Shown: positions 55,412 through 64,000 of the stretch, in pieces
How positions within the stretch are numbered: position 1 is the stretch's first letter
Layout of the letters: each line of letters opens with the position of its first letter
NCBI RefSeq assembly: GCF_009600315.1
Contig: NZ_WIWC01000002.1
Location: 1 to 64,000, forward strand
Direction: 5' to 3'
DNA length: 64,000 nucleotides
Source: Pseudomonas helleri
Lineage (GTDB): Bacteria > Pseudomonadota > Gammaproteobacteria > Pseudomonadales > Pseudomonadaceae
The notes under the pieces: model-generated
The model's database searches: none
The model's input: the letters and a program-made list of their open reading frames with translations, nothing else
What the model was told of the DNA's origin: nothing
Made by a program: the position numbers and the translations under genes

Positions 55412-55775
55412 GGAGACCTCATGATTTTTATCATTTTTGATTTGAGGGCGACCTTGTGAGTCGACCTGGCGATACTTATGCACGGCCCGTACCCAATGCA
55501 ATATGTGTATGAGTGTGCACCCGCAAAAAGTGGAACGTGCGTACAAGAATGTCGCTTATCTGTAACTTGTGACGCATTTGATCGTTTGCGTCATGGTTTT
55601 CGACTCTTTTAGTTACGTATGCGCGACGCGCAAGTGCGCTTATTGCTCACCTTTGGTGCGGGGTTGTTACTTATCCAGACTTTTGGCAGGCGCGCATGTA
55701 AGTCCATGCTCTAAATGGTGTAGGAATTTTCTAATACTGAAGTTGGGGGGCGCTTGCGGCTATTCCTCCGGGCGT
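55412..55775. other. Intergenic gap, nothing recognised
   Basis: The stretch between dppA paralogue 3 and the SIMPL terminator holds no supported gene, repeat or RNA. It should contain the dppA promoter on the minus strand, but no convincing box pair was seen. Confidence 0.5.
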
Positions 55776-55812
55776 AAAAAAGCCCTTGAAGCAACTGGGC
55801 TTCAAGGGCTTT
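55776..55812 (-). terminator. Intrinsic terminator of the SIMPL gene
   Basis: On the minus strand AAAGCCCTTGAAGC pairs with GCTTCAAGGGCTTT, followed by TTTACG. It lies 19 bases after the SIMPL gene stop. Confidence 0.9.
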
Positions 55813-55830
55813 GGAGAAACGTACGTCGTT

Positions 55831-56547
55831 TTATTGCATCTGCACTTCAATCACACCGTCAGCACTCATGCTGACTTCGCTGGTCCCGGCTTCGATTTCG
55901 GGTGTAGGCGCCGAGTCCATCGCAGGGGCGGCTGCTTTCATCATCATGGCACCGCGCATATAGGGTTGCGGGTAGCCATTGCTGTTGAGGTTCAGGCTCA
56001 CGATTTTGTACCCTTTGCCGCCCAGGGCGTCGGTGGCCAGTTGAGCGCGTGCCTTGAAGGCGTTGACCGCATCTTTGAGCAGTGCATCTTCGCTGGTCTT
56101 GCGCGTGGCATTGGCAACGGTGAACTGCATATTGCCCATTTTAAGGGTTTGCATCAGCTCGCCGGTCAGCTTGGACAGGGCTGCGAAATCGGTACTTTCC
56201 AGGCGCAACTCTGCGCGTTCACGCCAGCCGGTGATTTTCTGAGTTTTGTTGTCGTAAATAGGAAAGCTGTTACGCGACCCCTGCCGCAGGGTCACTTCCT
56301 TGACCTGTTTGGCCTGATTCAAGGCGTTATTCATTGTGGTAGTGATTTCGGCGGCCAGTTTGGCTGAATCGCTGTTTTGCGCTTCGGTGTACAACGTCAC
56401 AATCATCAGGTCGCGAGGAACCTCCTGACTGGCTTCGGCTCGCAGTGACACCTGATTGTAGTTAATGCCTTCGGCCAACGCCGGCAGGCTGGCGAAAGCG
56501 CCGAGGGTCAAAGTCAGAAGGGCGGCAGTACGCTGAAACGTCGACAT
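55831..56547 (-). CDS. SIMPL domain (DUF541) periplasmic protein
   Basis: The 238-residue protein has a signal peptide (MSTFQRTAALLTLTLGAFAS, cleavage after PALA) and the DUF541 pattern: VPRDLMIVTLYTEAQ, TGWRERAELRLESTDF, and KDAVNAFKARAQLATDALGGKGY. E. coli YggE of this family lowers oxidative stress; the mechanism is unknown. AAGGAGC precedes the ATG at 56547; 16 earlier in-frame codons are not needed. It is divergent from roxS. Confidence 0.88.
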   Translation of the reverse strand: MSTFQRTAALLTLTLGAFASLPALAEGINYNQVSLRAEASQEVPRDLMIVTLYTEAQNSDSAKLAAEITTTMNNALNQAKQVKEVTLRQGSRNSFPIYDNKTQKITGWRERAELRLESTDFAALSKLTGELMQTLKMGNMQFTVANATRKTSEDALLKDAVNAFKARAQLATDALGGKGYKIVSLNLNSNGYPQPYMRGAMMMKAAAPAMDSAPTPEIEAGTSEVSMSADGVIEVQMQ

Positions 56548-56638
56548 AAAAGCTCCTTGGATGGATAAACCCATAAGACTGTAGAAAGTGGCCATCAGTT
56601 CGCCCAGTTACATTTTCACTACAACTGCACTGTGCCCG

Positions 56639-56769
56639 GTAGCAGCTGCCGCAGGCGGCGTCCGGCGGCGAAGCCGTCGCAAAATGAGGCAGCGCGATTT
56701 AACGGTTGTATCGAGATTCGCGGATTTACGATCGCTTCGCAATCGGACGCCGCCTTCGGCAGCTGCTAC
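56639..56769. repeat. Long inverted repeat, copy 3
   Basis: GTAGCAGCTGCCGCAGGCGG (then CGTCCGGCGGCGAAGCC) is mirrored by CGGACGCCGCC then TTCGGCAGCTGCTAC. It occupies most of the 358-base gap between the SIMPL gene and roxS. Confidence 0.85.
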
Positions 56770-56905
56770 GGGGTTAGCGCAGGGGCCGGCTAATAGACAA
56801 TAATCCAGAAATTACACTGTGGCCCTTTGCCGCACTTATGTCTGTCAGGCCTTCAGCTTGGTTATACTCCGTGCGATCCGCCTGCAGTGCTCATCAGGAG
56901 AGCTC

Positions 56906-58168
56906 ATGCTCGCCCCCGAACAGTTAGTGTCCGTTACTCGCCAAAATCTCTGGCGCCTTACCATTATCCGAACACTCGTGCTGGCCGCGCAGGCGAGTTC
57001 GGTAGGCATTGCCTACCTGTTCGATCTGTTGCCGCTGCCGTGGTTTCAGCTGTGCCTGACGCTGGCGTTCTCCATGCTGCTGTGTGCCTTCACGGCCATC
57101 CGGTTGCGCACCACATGGCCGGTAACCGAGCTGGAATACGCACTCCAACTTGCGTGCGACCTGTTTATCCACAGTGCCTTGCTGTATTTCTCGGGCGGCT
57201 CGACCAACCCGTTTGTTTCTTATTATCTGGTGCCGCTGACCATTGCTGCTGTAACCCTGCCCTGGCGCTTCTCGGTGGTGCTGTCGTGCATCGCACTCAC
57301 CTTGTACACCTTGTTGCTGGTTCAGTCTTATCCGCTGGACACGATGGCGTTCTTCCGCGAAAAACTACAGATCTATGGGATGTGGCTAAGTTTTGCGCTG
57401 TCGGCGGGGGTTATTACCTTTTTTGCCGCAAAAATGGCCGAAGAGTTGCGTCGCCAGGAAGAGTTGCGCGCATTGCGTCGCGAAGAAGGGCTGCGCGATC
57501 AGCAATTGTTGGCCGTGGCCACGCAGGCAGCCGGTGCGGCCCATGAGCTGGGCACACCGCTGTCGACCATGAGCGTATTGCTCAAGGAGATGCGCAGCGA
57601 CCACCCGGACCCCGAGTTGCAGGAAGACTTGAGCGTGCTTCAGGATCAGGTCAAGTTGTGCAAGGAGACCTTGCAGCAACTGGTGCGTGCCGCTGAAGCC
57701 AATCGCCGTCTGGCCATTGAAGTACAGGACGTCACGGTGTGGCTGGATGAAGCCCTGCATCGCTGGCACTTGATGCGCCCCGAAGCGACCTATCGCTTCC
57801 ATTGTTTGGGGCATGCGCCGATACCGCGCATGGCGCCGCCGCCCGATTTGACCCAGGCACTGCTCAATTTGTTGAACAATGCAGCAGACGCCTGCCCTGA
57901 AGGGTTGGAAGTGACCCTGGACTGGGACGCGGTGGATGTCACCATCAATATTCGTGATCATGGCCCCGGGGTTCCGTTGGCCATCGCAGAGCAAATCGGT
58001 AAACCTTTTTTTACCACCAAGGGTAAAGGCTTCGGTCTGGGCCTATTCTTGAGCAAAGCCAGCGTGACACGCGCAGGCGGCTCGGTAAAACTCTACAGTC
58101 ATGAGGATGGCGGCACGCTCACCGAGCTGCGCCTGCCACGTGTCGCCCGAGGAAATGAAAATGAGTGA
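56906..58168 (+). CDS. roxS: RoxS (RegB/PrrB-type) redox sensor kinase
   Basis: The 420-residue kinase has six N-terminal membrane segments with the quinone-sensing loop motif GGSTNPF (97-103), the H-box AAGAAHELGTPLSTM with H213, a cysteine C252 at the place of the RegB redox switch, and the ATPase N and G boxes (LLNLLNNAADAC, IRDHGPGVP). RoxS/RoxR controls terminal oxidases and responses to cyanide and redox state in Pseudomonas. The ATG at 56906 has AGGAG upstream. The stop overlaps the roxR start by eight bases. Confidence 0.94.
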   Translation: MLAPEQLVSVTRQNLWRLTIIRTLVLAAQASSVGIAYLFDLLPLPWFQLCLTLAFSMLLCAFTAIRLRTTWPVTELEYALQLACDLFIHSALLYFSGGSTNPFVSYYLVPLTIAAVTLPWRFSVVLSCIALTLYTLLLVQSYPLDTMAFFREKLQIYGMWLSFALSAGVITFFAAKMAEELRRQEELRALRREEGLRDQQLLAVATQAAGAAHELGTPLSTMSVLLKEMRSDHPDPELQEDLSVLQDQVKLCKETLQQLVRAAEANRRLAIEVQDVTVWLDEALHRWHLMRPEATYRFHCLGHAPIPRMAPPPDLTQALLNLLNNAADACPEGLEVTLDWDAVDVTINIRDHGPGVPLAIAEQIGKPFFTTKGKGFGLGLFLSKASVTRAGGSVKLYSHEDGGTLTELRLPRVARGNENE

Positions 58169-58721
58169 AGAAATTCAGGTCGAAGAAGAAGAGCTGCCGC
58201 ATTTGTTGCTGGTGGACGATGACGCCACGTTTACCCGTGTAATGGCCCGTGCCATGTCGCGCCGCGGTTTTCGCGTCAGCACTGCCAGTTCAGCTGATGA
58301 AGGGCTGGAATTGGCTCAACAGGACCTGCCGGACTTTGCCGCGCTGGACCTGAAAATGGACGGCGATTCTGGTCTGGTTTTGCTACCCAAATTGCTGGAA
58401 CTCGATCCCGAAATGCGCGTGGTCATCCTGACCGGTTATTCGAGCATTGCCACTGCGGTTGAAGCGATCAAACGTGGCGCCTGTAATTACCTGTGCAAGC
58501 CAGCTGACGCCGACGACGTGCTGGCAGCCTTGCTGACAGAGCACGCTGATCTGGATTCACTGGTGCCGGAAAACCCGATGTCGGTGGATCGTTTGCAGTG
58601 GGAACACATCCAGCGTGTGCTGGGTGAGCATGAAGGCAATATCTCCGCAACCGCCCGCGCACTGGGCATGCACCGCCGCACCTTGCAGCGCAAGCTGCAA
58701 AAGCGCCCGGTACGACGCTGA
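58161..58721 (+). CDS. roxR: RoxR (RegA/PrrA-type) response regulator
   Basis: The 186-residue regulator has an N-terminal receiver domain with phosphorylation site D63 in FAALDLKMDG, conserved K at YLCKPA, and a C-terminal Fis-type helix-turn-helix (NISATARALGMHRRTLQRKLQ), the RegA/PrrA plan. The ATG at 58161 lies inside the end of roxS with GAGG upstream, so the pair is translationally coupled. Confidence 0.95.
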   Translation: MSEEIQVEEEELPHLLLVDDDATFTRVMARAMSRRGFRVSTASSADEGLELAQQDLPDFAALDLKMDGDSGLVLLPKLLELDPEMRVVILTGYSSIATAVEAIKRGACNYLCKPADADDVLAALLTEHADLDSLVPENPMSVDRLQWEHIQRVLGEHEGNISATARALGMHRRTLQRKLQKRPVRR

Positions 58722-58726
58722 ACGAG

Positions 58727-58774
58727 AGCTGTAGCCCATGCGTTATGAGTTGCAACGCGGCGGCTACAGCTTTT
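58727..58774 (+). terminator. Terminator of roxSR
   Basis: AGCTGTAGCC (58727-58736) pairs with GGCTACAGCT (58762-58771), followed by TTTT. It begins five bases after the roxR stop. Confidence 0.8.
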
Positions 58775-58859
58775 AGTCTGTATCAAGACGTTTCAGAGCG
58801 TTACAGGCCGGTCGTCCTGACTGGCTGCCGGCGGCTTTTACTCCCAACGAGCCTGAATA

Positions 58860-60596
58860 ATGAAAAAGAACGCTGAGCCTTCTGCGGTCAATGATGCTGT
58901 GCGCGGCGATTTTATCCCTCGGGTCTGGGGCCTGATTACCCCTTATTGGCGCAGTGAAGAACGGGCAAAGGCGTGGTTATTGCTGATCGCCGTGATTGCC
59001 TTGTCGTTGGTCAGCGTGGGCATTTCGGTATGGATCAACCATTGGTACAAGGACTTCTACAACGCGCTGGAAAAAAAGGACGGCGCGGCATTCTGGAGCT
59101 TGATCGGCTACTTCGGGATTATTGCGGCGGTCGGCATTGTCGGCGCGGTGTACCGACTTTATCTGACCCAGATGTTGACCATTCGCTGGCGTCGCTGGCT
59201 GACCGAACAGCACTTCGCCCGCTGGCTGGCGCATAAAAACTATTACCAGCTGGAGCAGGGCAGTTATACCGATAACCCCGACCAACGCATCAGTGAAGAC
59301 ATCAACGCATTCACCGACAACACCCTAACGCTGGGTTTGGGCTTGATTCGCAACGTGGTCAGCCTGGTGTCGTTCTCGATTATTTTGTGGGGCGTTTCGG
59401 GCAGCATTGAAGTGTTTGGCATCACTGTCCCCGGCTATATGTTCTGGTGCGCGTTGCTGTACGCCGCCGTGGGCAGTTGGCTGGCGCATCTGATTGGTCG
59501 CCGTTTGATTGGCCTGAGCAATCAACAGCAACGCTACGAGGCCGATCTGCGTTTCGCGATGGTTCGGGTGCGTGAAAATGCTGAAAGCATTGCGTTATAC
59601 AACGGTGAGCCCAACGAGCATGAGCGCCTCAGCGAGCGTTTTACCAAGGTCTGGAAGAACTTTTGGACGCAAATGAAGGTGCAAAAGCGCCTGACATTCT
59701 TCACCGCGGGATATTCGCAAATCGCCATTATCTTCCCGTTTATCGTTGCCGCGCCGCGCTACTTTGCGGGCAAGATCGAACTCGGTGAACTGATGCAAAT
59801 CAACTCGGCCTTCAGCAACGTACAAGAAAACTTCAGTTGGTTTATCGACGCCTACGTGACACTGGCTGCTTGGCGCGCCACTAGCGACCGGTTGCTGAGT
59901 TTTCGTCAGGCGATGACCGACAACGAACAACGAACCCCGGCGATTGATGTGCAGACCAAGGGCGAAACGTTGCAGATCAATGAACTGAATATGACCTTGG
60001 CTGATGGTCGATCTTTACTGCAAGACGCCAATTTGCAGGTGGCGCCGGGTAATCGAGTGATGCTCAGCGGCCGTTCCGGCAGCGGTAAAAGTACGTTGCT
60101 GAGGGCAATGGGCGGGTTGTGGGCACAAGGTAGCGGGGCGATCCGCTTGCCTGAAGAGCGGGCACTTTTTTTACCGCAAAAACCCTACCTGCCCATCGGC
60201 ACCTTGCGTGATGCGTTGAGTTATCCACAGGAGAGCGAAATTTACGCGCCTGAGCGCTATGAACAGGTGCTGCGTGAGTGCCGACTGGAGCATCTCATTG
60301 CTCAGCTGGACGAGCACAATCACTGGCAACGTGTGCTCAGCGGTGGCGAACAACAACGCTTGGCGTTTGCCCGTGCGTTGTTGTATCGCCCGCAGTGGCT
60401 ATACATGGATGAGTCCACGTCAGCGATGGATGAAGAAGACGAGGCGATGATGTATCAGGCGCTGATCGACCAACTTCAGGGCTTGAGCATTGTCAGCGTA
60501 GGGCATCGCAGCAGCCTGGCGCGCTTTCATGCGCGCCAGGTGCGAATTGAGGCGGGGCAATTAATGACGCAATCGCGCATTACGCCACAAGTTTAA
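58860..60596 (+). CDS. SbmA/BacA-like ABC transporter with fused ATPase (YddA family)
   Basis: The 578-residue protein joins a membrane part related to SbmA/BacA (about residues 20-330; ISVWINHWYKDFYNALEKKDG, DNPDQRISEDINAFTDNTLTLG) to a C-terminal ATPase with Walker A SGRSGSGKST (about 403-411), signature LSGGEQQRLAFARAL and Walker B WLYMDESTSAMDEE. This family (YddA, Rv1819c) handles cobalamin, bleomycin or peptide-like molecules in some species; the substrate here is unknown. The ATG has a weak ribosome site. It is convergent with the next gene and overlaps its 3' end by 17 bases. Confidence 0.88.
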   Translation: MKKNAEPSAVNDAVRGDFIPRVWGLITPYWRSEERAKAWLLLIAVIALSLVSVGISVWINHWYKDFYNALEKKDGAAFWSLIGYFGIIAAVGIVGAVYRLYLTQMLTIRWRRWLTEQHFARWLAHKNYYQLEQGSYTDNPDQRISEDINAFTDNTLTLGLGLIRNVVSLVSFSIILWGVSGSIEVFGITVPGYMFWCALLYAAVGSWLAHLIGRRLIGLSNQQQRYEADLRFAMVRVRENAESIALYNGEPNEHERLSERFTKVWKNFWTQMKVQKRLTFFTAGYSQIAIIFPFIVAAPRYFAGKIELGELMQINSAFSNVQENFSWFIDAYVTLAAWRATSDRLLSFRQAMTDNEQRTPAIDVQTKGETLQINELNMTLADGRSLLQDANLQVAPGNRVMLSGRSGSGKSTLLRAMGGLWAQGSGAIRLPEERALFLPQKPYLPIGTLRDALSYPQESEIYAPERYEQVLRECRLEHLIAQLDEHNHWQRVLSGGEQQRLAFARALLYRPQWLYMDESTSAMDEEDEAMMYQALIDQLQGLSIVSVGHRSSLARFHARQVRIEAGQLMTQSRITPQV

Positions 60597-60990
60597 GGTC
60601 GAGCGGTTTTGACGTGGCCGCAAGCACGGCATAAGTCAGTGTCACGGACAAATAATTGGCTGGGTTCAAAATCGAGCGGGTGATATCCCAAAACACTTCT
60701 TTTGCGGTGGCTTCAGCGGCACTGACGGTATGGGTGAAACTCCACAGGTTGCCATTGCCGTCGGCCTTATGAAATTTCACATACAACGTCAGGGCGTCAT
60801 TTTGTTTGATCCCGGGGTAGCTGATGTGAACAGTGAAATACCCTTGGCCGTTGTTATAGCTGATCTGTCCTGGCACAGGCAGTCCGGGGACGTCAGGTGC
60901 AGGTAACGTTGGCGCGCCTTGTGCTTTTTGTGGTGCGGTGACTTTTGTGAGCTGCTTTTCCGTTATTTTGATGCGCTGTTGACTGGTCAT
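60580..60990 (-). CDS. Hypothetical protein, probable beta-rich fold
   Basis: The 136-residue protein has no signal peptide. A Lys-, Ala- and Pro-rich start (ITEKQLTKVTAPQKAQGAPT) leads into a region with alternating beta-like patterns (GQGYFTVHISYPGI, LTLYVKFHKADGNG, VTLTYAVLAATS). No family was recognised. The ATG at 60990 has GGAAG upstream; a frame to 61104 is longer but overlaps the divergent gene's leader. It overlaps the end of the ABC transporter gene tail to tail. Confidence 0.6.
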   Translation of the reverse strand: MTSQQRIKITEKQLTKVTAPQKAQGAPTLPAPDVPGLPVPGQISYNNGQGYFTVHISYPGIKQNDALTLYVKFHKADGNGNLWSFTHTVSAAEATAKEVFWDITRSILNPANYLSVTLTYAVLAATSKPLDLKLVA

Positions 60991-61138
60991 AATGGCTTCC
61001 GTTTCGTAGACAGCTGTTAGCGTTTCGAGGATGTATTGATGCACGTTTGAAGACGCTTGCAACCTGTCATAAATGACAGTCCCGACGTTCGGTCCTACCT
61101 GCATGCTAGAGTGGCTGCTTCACCTCTCGGAGCAGGTC

Positions 61139-61633
61139 ATGAGCCGTTTCTCACGCTGTATCGCCCCTTTTCTGCTGATGGCCAGCCTGCCTCTGGCAGC
61201 AGCCCCGGCGGTTACACCGCCATTGCACGCACAGTTTCTACCGGCTGACGATCTGCAACTGCGTGCCGAAGTGCCCGAGCAGCAGCAATTGATGCTGGTG
61301 ACCTCTTATTCAGTGGTGGTGGGCAGTCAGCGCCAATCCAATCAGCAGCCGATTCCGGTCACATCGCCCTTATTGGTGCGCCTCAAGGGCAAGCCGATGA
61401 GTCAGGGGGCGACGGTGCGTCAGGTGCTGATTTCATTCGATGGCGAAAGTAAAAGTCTGAAAAAGCCGGTGTTTGACAGTAAAACCCGTACCTTGAACCT
61501 GTCTTATCCGGCGAGCCAATACCGCGTGATTATGGATTTACTGCGCAATGACACGGTGTATGTGCAATTTTTGACCTATGCCAACGGCCATATTTGGGCT
61601 GACCTGCACACCGGTAGCGTGCGTGCACGATAA
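61139..61633 (+). CDS. Secreted hypothetical protein
   Basis: The 164-residue protein has a signal peptide (MSRFSRCIAPFLLMASLPLA, cleavage near AAA) and a mature part with beta-strand-like repeats: QQLMLVTSYSVVVGSQRQ, SPLLVRLKGKPMSQG, RVIMDLLRNDTVYVQFLTY. No family could be named with confidence; it resembles a DUF2057-like layout only loosely. CGGAG lies before the ATG at 61139. It is followed by the PA4642-like gene on the same strand. Confidence 0.7.
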   Translation: MSRFSRCIAPFLLMASLPLAAAPAVTPPLHAQFLPADDLQLRAEVPEQQQLMLVTSYSVVVGSQRQSNQQPIPVTSPLLVRLKGKPMSQGATVRQVLISFDGESKSLKKPVFDSKTRTLNLSYPASQYRVIMDLLRNDTVYVQFLTYANGHIWADLHTGSVRAR

Positions 61634-61688
61634 GCCGGGCTTGGGTAAACTGCTGGCCCCGTGAAGTATGAGCAGGCTGGAGCCAGAC

Positions 61689-61973
61689 ATGCGTAAAGAC
61701 AAGAAGCAGTTGATTGGTGACGAGATTGGTGACGAGCAGGTCAAATTGTTCCTCGACTTTGAACCCGTAGACGCCACTTCACCCTCGCTGCACAAATTGA
61801 TCAAAGCCTATCGTGGCCTGCGTATCGATGATTTCGAGCGTTTCCTGGGGTTCTTCAAGGAAGCTGGTTACGACCTTGATGGCAAAGATGAGCATGGTCA
61901 GACTTTTGTCGACCTCATCAAAGACCAGCGCAACGCTGCCGAGTACATTGAGCTGATCGAGCAAGCTCGCTGA
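61689..61973 (+). CDS. PA4642-like conserved small protein
   Basis: The 94-residue soluble acidic protein begins MRKDKKQLIGDEIGDEQVKL and is mostly helical, with FEPVDATSPSLHKLIKAYRG in the middle. It matches, from memory, a Pseudomonas family named after PA4642, found near mqo and of unknown function. GGAG lies six bases before the ATG; a longer start at 61668 has none. A long inverted repeat begins four bases after the stop. Confidence 0.8.
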   Translation: MRKDKKQLIGDEIGDEQVKLFLDFEPVDATSPSLHKLIKAYRGLRIDDFERFLGFFKEAGYDLDGKDEHGQTFVDLIKDQRNAAEYIELIEQAR

Positions 61974-61977
61974 TCTT

Positions 61978-62121
61978 GTAGCAGCTGACGAGGAACGAGG
62001 CCGCGTCCGGCGGCGAAGCCGTCGTAAATTCAGGTATCGCGTTTTATCAGGCATTACGCATCTACAGGTTTTACGATTGCTTCGCAACCGGACGCGGCCT
62101 CGTTCCTACGGCAGCTGCTAC
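61978..62121. repeat. Long inverted repeat, copy 4
   Basis: GTAGCAGCTGACGAGGAACG (then AGGCCGCGTCCGG) is mirrored by CCGGACGCGGCC then TCGTTCCTACGGCAGCTGCTAC, with about 75 bases between, part of which repeats CGATTGCTTCGCAA seen in copy 3. It fills most of the 273-base gap before the next gene. Confidence 0.87.
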
Positions 62122-62246
62122 GAACTCAAGACCCTTCCGACAATCACTGTGTGCTTTGGCGCATGGGGATATTGCGTGCGCAACCAATACTCATTGTTCC
62201 TGCGGCCCATAAGTAATGGGGGCCCGAGACTCATAAGGATTGAGTA

Positions 62247-62687
62247 ATGATGCGTACATTCACGACGGTAACTGGCCTGATACTGGGGCTTTTTGGCTCG
62301 GCCGCGCTGGCCCTGGATCAGGTGCTGGAGGTCGAAATATTCAACGCAACGCAGCATGACATTGCGCCGGGTAAGGATTTTTCATGGTTGAACCCGCCAG
62401 AAAACCTGGGCCATGACTTTGTTATTACACCGGGCAACAGTCAGGAATTGATGTATTACTTGCCCAAATCACGGGGCACCGAAGTATTCACCTATCAGCA
62501 CGGTGAATACGCCTGTCATTTCGGCTTTGGCCACCTCACGCCAGATTCGGCCAACCTCAATCGTTGGGTCGGGGCCAAATCGGTGGGTTCACGGCCTGCT
62601 CTCTGCAGTGCCGAGCTGATTGCCGTACCCGACGACGATGAGTTTGTCAGCCACGGCGGTTCACGTGTGATGTTTACGATGCGTTGA
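62247..62687 (+). CDS. Secreted hypothetical protein with paired cysteines
   Basis: The 146-residue protein has a signal peptide (TVTGLILGLFGSAALA, cleavage before LDQV). The mature part has two cysteines (EYACHFG and PALCSAE) that could form a disulfide, and ends in SHGGSRVMFTMR. No family was recognised. AAGGA lies before the ATG. A bidirectional terminator follows, shared with convergent mqo. Confidence 0.7.
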   Translation: MMRTFTTVTGLILGLFGSAALALDQVLEVEIFNATQHDIAPGKDFSWLNPPENLGHDFVITPGNSQELMYYLPKSRGTEVFTYQHGEYACHFGFGHLTPDSANLNRWVGAKSVGSRPALCSAELIAVPDDDEFVSHGGSRVMFTMR

Positions 62688-62694
62688 GTGCCAT

Positions 62695-62733
62695 AAAAAA
62701 ACCCGCGCTCCATTGTGGGGCGCGGGCTTTTTA
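62695..62733. terminator. Bidirectional terminator between the secreted protein gene and mqo
   Basis: AAAAAAACCCGCGC...GCGCGGGCTTTTT has a GC stem with A and T runs on both sides. It begins eight bases after the plus-strand stop. Confidence 0.9.
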
Positions 62734-62758
62734 CGCGCCCTTTAATGGGGCGCAGGTG

Positions 62759-64000
62759 TTACGCGATGCTGGTGGTGGTGCTCGGTGCGACCAACTCCAG
62801 CAACTCGGAGTTGCGGGTGCTGATTTCACGGTACAACTGAGCGTCGGTTTCGAGGACTTTTTCCCGAGCCGGAAAAATTTCCTTGAGCTTGGTTGCCCAT
62901 TCACCTTTGGCTTTATCAGCGAAGCAGCGCTCAATCAGATCAAGCATGATCGAAACAGTAACGGATGCGCCCGGCGAAGCGCCCAGTAGAGCAGCCAATG
63001 AGCCGTCTTTGGCCGCTACCAGTTCAGTACCGAACTGCAACACACCGCCTTTTTTCGGGTCTTTCTTGATGATCTGAACCCGCTGCCCGGCCACTTCAAG
63101 GCGCCAGTCTTCAGCTTTGGCCTGTGGATAAAAGCGACGCAGGGACTGCAGGCGTTGTTCCATCGACTGACGCACTTCGCTGACCAGGTATTTGGTGAGG
63201 TCCATGTTGTCGCGGGCCACGGCGAGCATTGGTCCGATGTTACCCAAACGAATCGACATCGGCAGGTCAAGGAACGAGCCGTGCTTGAGGAACTTGGTGG
63301 TGAAACCGGCGTACGGTCCAAACAGCAGGGACTTTTTGCCATCGACCACACGGGTGTCCAAATGCGGCACCGACATCGGTGGCGAGCCAACCGCTGCCTG
63401 GCTGTACACCTTGGCCTGATGCTGTTTGACCACGTCCGGGTTGTCGCAACGCAACCACTGACCGCTAACCGGGAAGCCGCCGTAACCTTTGCTTTCTTCG
63501 ATGCCTGAAGCTTGAAGCAGTGGCAAGGCTGCGCCGCCAGCGCCCAGGAACACGAACTTGGCATCAATGTGGCGGGTGTTGCCGCTATTGATGTCTTTGA
63601 TGCTCACGGTCCAGCCGCTGCCATTGCGTTTGAGGCCAGTGACTTTTTTGCTGTACTTGATCTGAGTGTCCGGTGCGCTGCCCAGATGCTTGAGCAATTG
63701 CTGGGTCAGGGCGCCGAAGTTGACGTCAGTCCCCTGCATCACGCGAGTGGCCGAGATGCGCTGGTCCGCAGGGCGGCCCGGCATCATCAAGGGCATCCAC
63801 TCGTTCATGACGGTTTTGTCTTCGGTGTATTCCATGTCGGCAAACGCATGGTGCTGGCTCAGCACTTCAAAGCGTTTTTTCAGGAAGGAAACCCCTTTTT
63901 CGCCTTCAACGTAGCTCAGGTGAGGAACCGGGCTGATGAAGGATTTGCACGAGCCGAAGGTGCCTTTTTGCGCCAGATAGGCCCAAAACTGTTTCGACAC
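62759..64000 (-). CDS. mqo: Malate:quinone oxidoreductase, C-terminal 413 residues
   Basis: The frame runs off the window end, so the N-terminus with the FAD-binding motif (about 90 residues of a roughly 500-residue enzyme) is missing. The visible part has [56 protein letters not shown] and [17 protein letters not shown], all typical of Mqo. The enzyme oxidises malate to oxaloacetate at the inner membrane and feeds the quinone pool. Pseudomonas often has two copies; this neighbourhood fits MqoB. Confidence 0.95.
   Translation of the reverse strand: MSKQFWAYLAQKGTFGSCKSFISPVPHLSYVEGEKGVSFLKKRFEVLSQHHAFADMEYTEDKTVMNEWMPLMMPGRPADQRISATRVMQGTDVNFGALTQQLLKHLGSAPDTQIKYSKKVTGLKRNGSGWTVSIKDINSGNTRHIDAKFVFLGAGGAALPLLQASGIEESKGYGGFPVSGQWLRCDNPDVVKQHQAKVYSQAAVGSPPMSVPHLDTRVVDGKKSLLFGPYAGFTTKFLKHGSFLDLPMSIRLGNIGPMLAVARDNMDLTKYLVSEVRQSMEQRLQSLRRFYPQAKAEDWRLEVAGQRVQIIKKDPKKGGVLQFGTELVAAKDGSLAALLGASPGASVTVSIMLDLIERCFADKAKGEWATKLKEIFPAREKVLETDAQLYREISTRNSELLELVAPSTTTSIA

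Overview
The window is a stretch of Pseudomonas chromosome (gamma-Proteobacteria), probably from the fluorescens/fragi side of the genus. The gene order largely matches P. aeruginosa PAO1 as I remember it: ndh; yacG-coaE-pilD-pilC/pilA; nadC; DUF1631; ampD-ampE; piuA/piuC; speC; the dpp/OprD block; roxSR; and a mqo neighbourhood. Codon use is GC-rich throughout except in one AT-rich island. No CRISPR array, rRNA gene or transposase gene was seen.

Layout. 1-2.3 kb: the 3' part of a tRNA-Lys, an MFS exporter, and a minus-strand module that looks like a phage C4 antisense RNA followed by a 30-codon leader ORF and a DUF3077-like gene. 2.4-6.5 kb: a glutamate/GABA acid-stress cluster (glutaminase and glutamate:GABA antiporter, divergent from glutamate decarboxylase). 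6.5-12.9 kb: NADH dehydrogenase 2, small conserved genes, and a type IV pilus set (yacG-coaE-pilD-pilC, divergent pilA) with no pilB. 13-15.1 kb: alkylation repair (Ada-N/AraC/AlkA fusion plus Ogt). 15.1-20 kb: nadC, DUF1631, ampDE, tatD. 20-26.9 kb: the fructose PTS regulon (fruR divergent from fruBKA) with a perfect Cra operator. 26.9-27.8 kb: REP repeats around a DUF559 nuclease gene and a decayed copy of its 3' end. 27.8-34.4 kb: iron uptake (PepSY/flavoreductase, PiuA receptor, PiuC dioxygenase, Sel1 protein). 34.5-36.8 kb: an AT-rich two-gene insertion encoding a XaxA/XaxB-like binary pore-forming toxin. 36.9-42 kb: speC and a four-gene osmoprotectant ABC transporter. 42.3-44.5 kb: prfC and a small acidic secreted protein. 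44.7-55.4 kb: dipeptide uptake (dppBCDF, three DppA paralogues, one OprD-type porin). 55.8-64 kb: a SIMPL protein, the RoxS/RoxR redox two-component system, an SbmA/YddA-type ABC transporter, four small proteins of mostly unknown function, and the C-terminal part of malate:quinone oxidoreductase, cut by the window end.

Two intergenic repeat families recur. One is a short REP with a CCCTCACCC / CTCTCCC core, in paired inverted units at five places. The other is a long inverted repeat of about 130-180 bp, bounded by GTAG..GCTG / CAGC..CTAC, at four places. Two genes (tatD and the DUF559 gene) have stop codons inside REP sequence, so the repeat encodes their C-termini.

The most notable items are the XaxAB-like toxin pair, the C4-like antisense RNA with two copies of its target boxes and a leader ORF overlapping the DUF3077 start, the REP/DUF559 duplication, and the pilus locus without its assembly ATPase. 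All functional calls come from reading the sequence and from family knowledge; no database search was run.
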